Source: Bacteroidota bacterium (GTDB taxonomy: Bacteria; Bacteroidota; Ignavibacteria; UBA10030). Taken from it: a stretch of 7,174 bases of DNA. The stretch covers positions 1,073 through 8,246 of the forward strand of contig DMMN01000308.1 of assembly GCA_003453835.1 (NCBI GenBank), in the 5' to 3' direction. This document shows positions 5,668 through 7,174 of the stretch, piece after piece. Below the pieces are notes generated by a model. The model ran no database searches, was not told where the DNA came from, and saw nothing but the letters and a program-made list of their open reading frames with translations. How positions within the stretch are numbered: the stretch's first letter is position 1; every line of letters starts with the position of its first letter. The position numbers were made by a program, and so were the translations under genes.

Positions 5668-7062
5668 ATGATCGTCATGAAATTCGGCGGCACGTCTGTT
5701 GAAGACGCGGGCGCACTGAACAATGTTATCGAGATCGTCTCACGCCAACGGGAGCGGCAACCCCTTGTTGTGCTTTCCGCTATCGCGGGCGCGACGAATA
5801 CGCTGCTCGATGCTGCACAACTTGCCGTTGAAGGAAAGCTTGAGGCAGCCCATGCTTCCCTACACGCTTTGCTCGAGCGGCACGTTGTCGCGTTGGAGAA
5901 TGTCATCGAAGAGCGATCGACAATCCAGGAGTTGATCCTCGAGTTGCGCCGGAGGTTCGATGAGCTGAAGAATCTCTGTCAGGGTATCGCGATCCTCGGC
6001 GAGCTGACAAACAGATCCCTTGACGCCATCGCTTCTGTGGGCGAACGGCTCTCCTCCCTGATTCTTGCCCGTGCGATGCAGGAGCGAGGCCTGCCGGTTG
6101 ATTTGGTCGATGCGCGCACCTTTATCATCACGGATGACCACTTTGCGTCCGCGGCTCCCCTGTTCGACCGGATCGATGAGAAATCGAAAGCAATCCTCTC
6201 ACCGCGAATCCGAACGGGCAAGTTGGTGGTCACGCAAGGTTTCATCGGTTCAACGGAGAGCGGCGTCACGACGACTCTCGGTCGCGGCGGCTCGGACTAC
6301 ACCGCGGCCATCGTCGGCGCGGCGCTCGACGCGGAAGAGATCCAGATCTGGACTGACGTCGACGGAGTTCTCACGGCAGATCCGCGTATCGGCCCATCGG
6401 CTAGGAAACTAAAGGTCATCTCCTTCCGCGAGGCATCGGAGTTGGCCTATTTTGGAGCGAAGGTGTTGCACCCGAGCACGATCCTTCCGGCGGTGAAGAA
6501 AGAGATTCCCGTCATCGTGCTTAATTCGAAGCGACCGGGCTTGTCGGGCACGAGGATTGTCGCCGCTCCGCCAAAATCCAACGCCGCAGTAAAATCCATC
6601 GCGTCGAAGAAAGAGATTACCGTCATCAACATTCAATCCGGCCGCATGCTGATGGCGTATGGGTTCCTCGAGTCGATCTTCTCGGTGTTCAGCAAGCACA
6701 AGACCCCCGTCGACCTCGTCAGCACGTCTGAGGTGGCTGTTTCCGTTACCATCGACGCAACGAACCGCCTCGATCAGATCGTTCGGGAACTGGAGAAGTT
6801 TGCAGACGTAAACGTCTTCGGACAGAAGGCAATTCTCTGCATCGTCGGCGAACAGATGCACTCGACGGTCGGGATCGCCGACAGGATTTTCCGGGCACTC
6901 GGCGAGATCAATTGTATGATGATCTCGCAGGGTGCGTCGGAGATCAACATGAGCCTCGTGATTGAAGAGGCCCAGATTCATGAGGCAGTGAGGCGACTGC
7001 ACCGGGAGTTTTTCGAGCCGGTCCCTGAGTTGGATATCTTCGAGCCCGTCGCAGCAGTGTGA
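5668..7062 (+). CDS. lysC: Monofunctional aspartokinase (aspartate kinase)
   Basis: Aspartokinase phosphorylates aspartate to 4-aspartyl phosphate, the first step towards lysine/diaminopimelate, threonine and methionine. At 464 aa it matches E. coli-type LysC (AK-III), with no homoserine dehydrogenase fused. The catalytic domain spans about 1-300: KFGGTSV at 5-11, VVLSAIAGATN at 34-44, SVGERLSS at 123-130, TTLGRGGSDYTA at 202-213, WTDVDGV at 228-234 and AYFGAKVLHPST at 260-271. Two ACT domains follow (about 316-382 and 387-445). The first, with MLMAYGFLESIF and DLVSTSEVAVSV, closely resembles the lysine-binding ACT of E. coli LysC, so lysine feedback inhibition is likely (inference). The ATG at 5668 is preferred over the one at 5677 because GAGCAGG at 5654-5660 sits 7 nt upstream of it. 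I saw no lysine riboswitch in the 26-nt gap before it. A probable dapB follows. Confidence 0.97.
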   Translation: MIVMKFGGTSVEDAGALNNVIEIVSRQRERQPLVVLSAIAGATNTLLDAAQLAVEGKLEAAHASLHALLERHVVALENVIEERSTIQELILELRRRFDELKNLCQGIAILGELTNRSLDAIASVGERLSSLILARAMQERGLPVDLVDARTFIITDDHFASAAPLFDRIDEKSKAILSPRIRTGKLVVTQGFIGSTESGVTTTLGRGGSDYTAAIVGAALDAEEIQIWTDVDGVLTADPRIGPSARKLKVISFREASELAYFGAKVLHPSTILPAVKKEIPVIVLNSKRPGLSGTRIVAAPPKSNAAVKSIASKKEITVINIQSGRMLMAYGFLESIFSVFSKHKTPVDLVSTSEVAVSVTIDATNRLDQIVRELEKFADVNVFGQKAILCIVGEQMHSTVGIADRIFRALGEINCMMISQGASEINMSLVIEEAQIHEAVRRLHREFFEPVPELDIFEPVAAV

Positions 7063-7082
7063 CAACTTCATCAATCGACCAA

Positions 7083-7094
7083 TGAACCGGTTCA
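7083..7094. promoter_or_regulatory. 12-bp palindrome in the lysC-dapB gap, flanked by near-repeats
   Basis: TGAACCGGTTCA is a perfect palindrome in the 72-nt space between aspartokinase and the next gene. It lies between AATCGACCAA (7073-7082) and AATCGATCAA (7101-7110), which differ at one base. This could be a protein site or chance; there is no T run, so it is not a terminator. Confidence 0.3.
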
Positions 7095-7134
7095 CTTCCG
7101 AATCGATCAACAAACGAACCTTCGATCTACCCGC

Positions 7135-7174
7135 ATGAACATTGCGCTTATCGGTTACGGCAGGATGGGGAAGG
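7135..7174 (+). CDS. dapB: Probable 4-hydroxy-tetrahydrodipicolinate reductase, first 13 codons (3' end outside window)
   Basis: The first residues, MNIALIGYGRMGK, form a Rossmann-fold start with the GxGxMG nucleotide-binding pattern typical of DapB, and GYG-(K/R)-MGK is the form common in Bacteroidota-type enzymes. DapB reduces the dihydrodipicolinate precursor with NAD(P)H in lysine/diaminopimelate synthesis, which fits its place directly after aspartokinase. The ribosome binding site is weak. With only 13 codons visible, another Rossmann oxidoreductase such as a Gfo/Idh-type protein cannot be excluded. Confidence 0.7.
   Translation, partial: MNIALIGYGRMGK

Noticed and set aside
6409..7113. 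Long minus-strand ORF of 234 codons opposite lysC.
   Set aside because: It mirrors the codon pattern of lysC on the other strand, has no domain, and lysC is certain.

Overview
The window carries seven plus-strand genes and the first codons of an eighth, in two blocks. Nothing on the minus strand looks like a real gene. I saw no tRNA, rRNA, CRISPR array or insertion sequence. The DNA is moderately GC-rich and codon choice looks even throughout, so there is no obvious sign of recent transfer. The best guess for the source is a member of the Bacteroidota/Ignavibacteria/Chlorobi (FCB) group. That guess rests on three things: the propeller plus Y_Y_Y sensor kinase architecture, the divergent HisA-like protein with its characteristic C-terminal end, and the DapB N-terminus MNIALIGYGRMGK. 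It is an inference, not a proof.

Block 1 (1-3570) is a signalling cluster. A membrane histidine kinase, cut off at the left edge, has the end of a beta-propeller sensor, a Y_Y_Y domain, one membrane helix, a PAS domain and a HisKA_3/HATPase core. It overlaps by 4 nt a NarL/LuxR-type response regulator with intact phosphorylation residues and a helix-turn-helix. After 182 nt comes a stand-alone receiver with NarL-type sequence but no DNA-binding domain. After a further 124 nt comes an Rcp1-type receiver in which the phosphoacceptor Asp position is Ser. The gap between the first two regulators holds two copies of an 18-bp perfect dyad, ATCCGTA-AAAG-TACGGAT, centred 25 bp apart. These make a good candidate operator for the neighbouring LuxR-type regulator.

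A 262-nt gene-free stretch (3571-3832) separates the blocks. It contains a long pyrimidine-rich tract, a small dyad and a perfect 8-bp hairpin just upstream of the next start codon.

Block 2 (3833-7174) is metabolic: a HisA-family TIM-barrel protein in which both catalytic Asp positions are Glu, a PfkB-family kinase, a monofunctional aspartokinase (LysC) with two ACT domains, and the first 13 codons of a probable dihydrodipicolinate reductase (DapB). LysC and DapB belong to the aspartate-to-lysine/diaminopimelate pathway. The HisA-like/PfkB pair has no stated role there and is the metabolic puzzle of the window.

The items most worth following up are the twin dyad, the Asp-to-Ser pseudo-receiver, and the HisA-like protein with its kinase neighbour.
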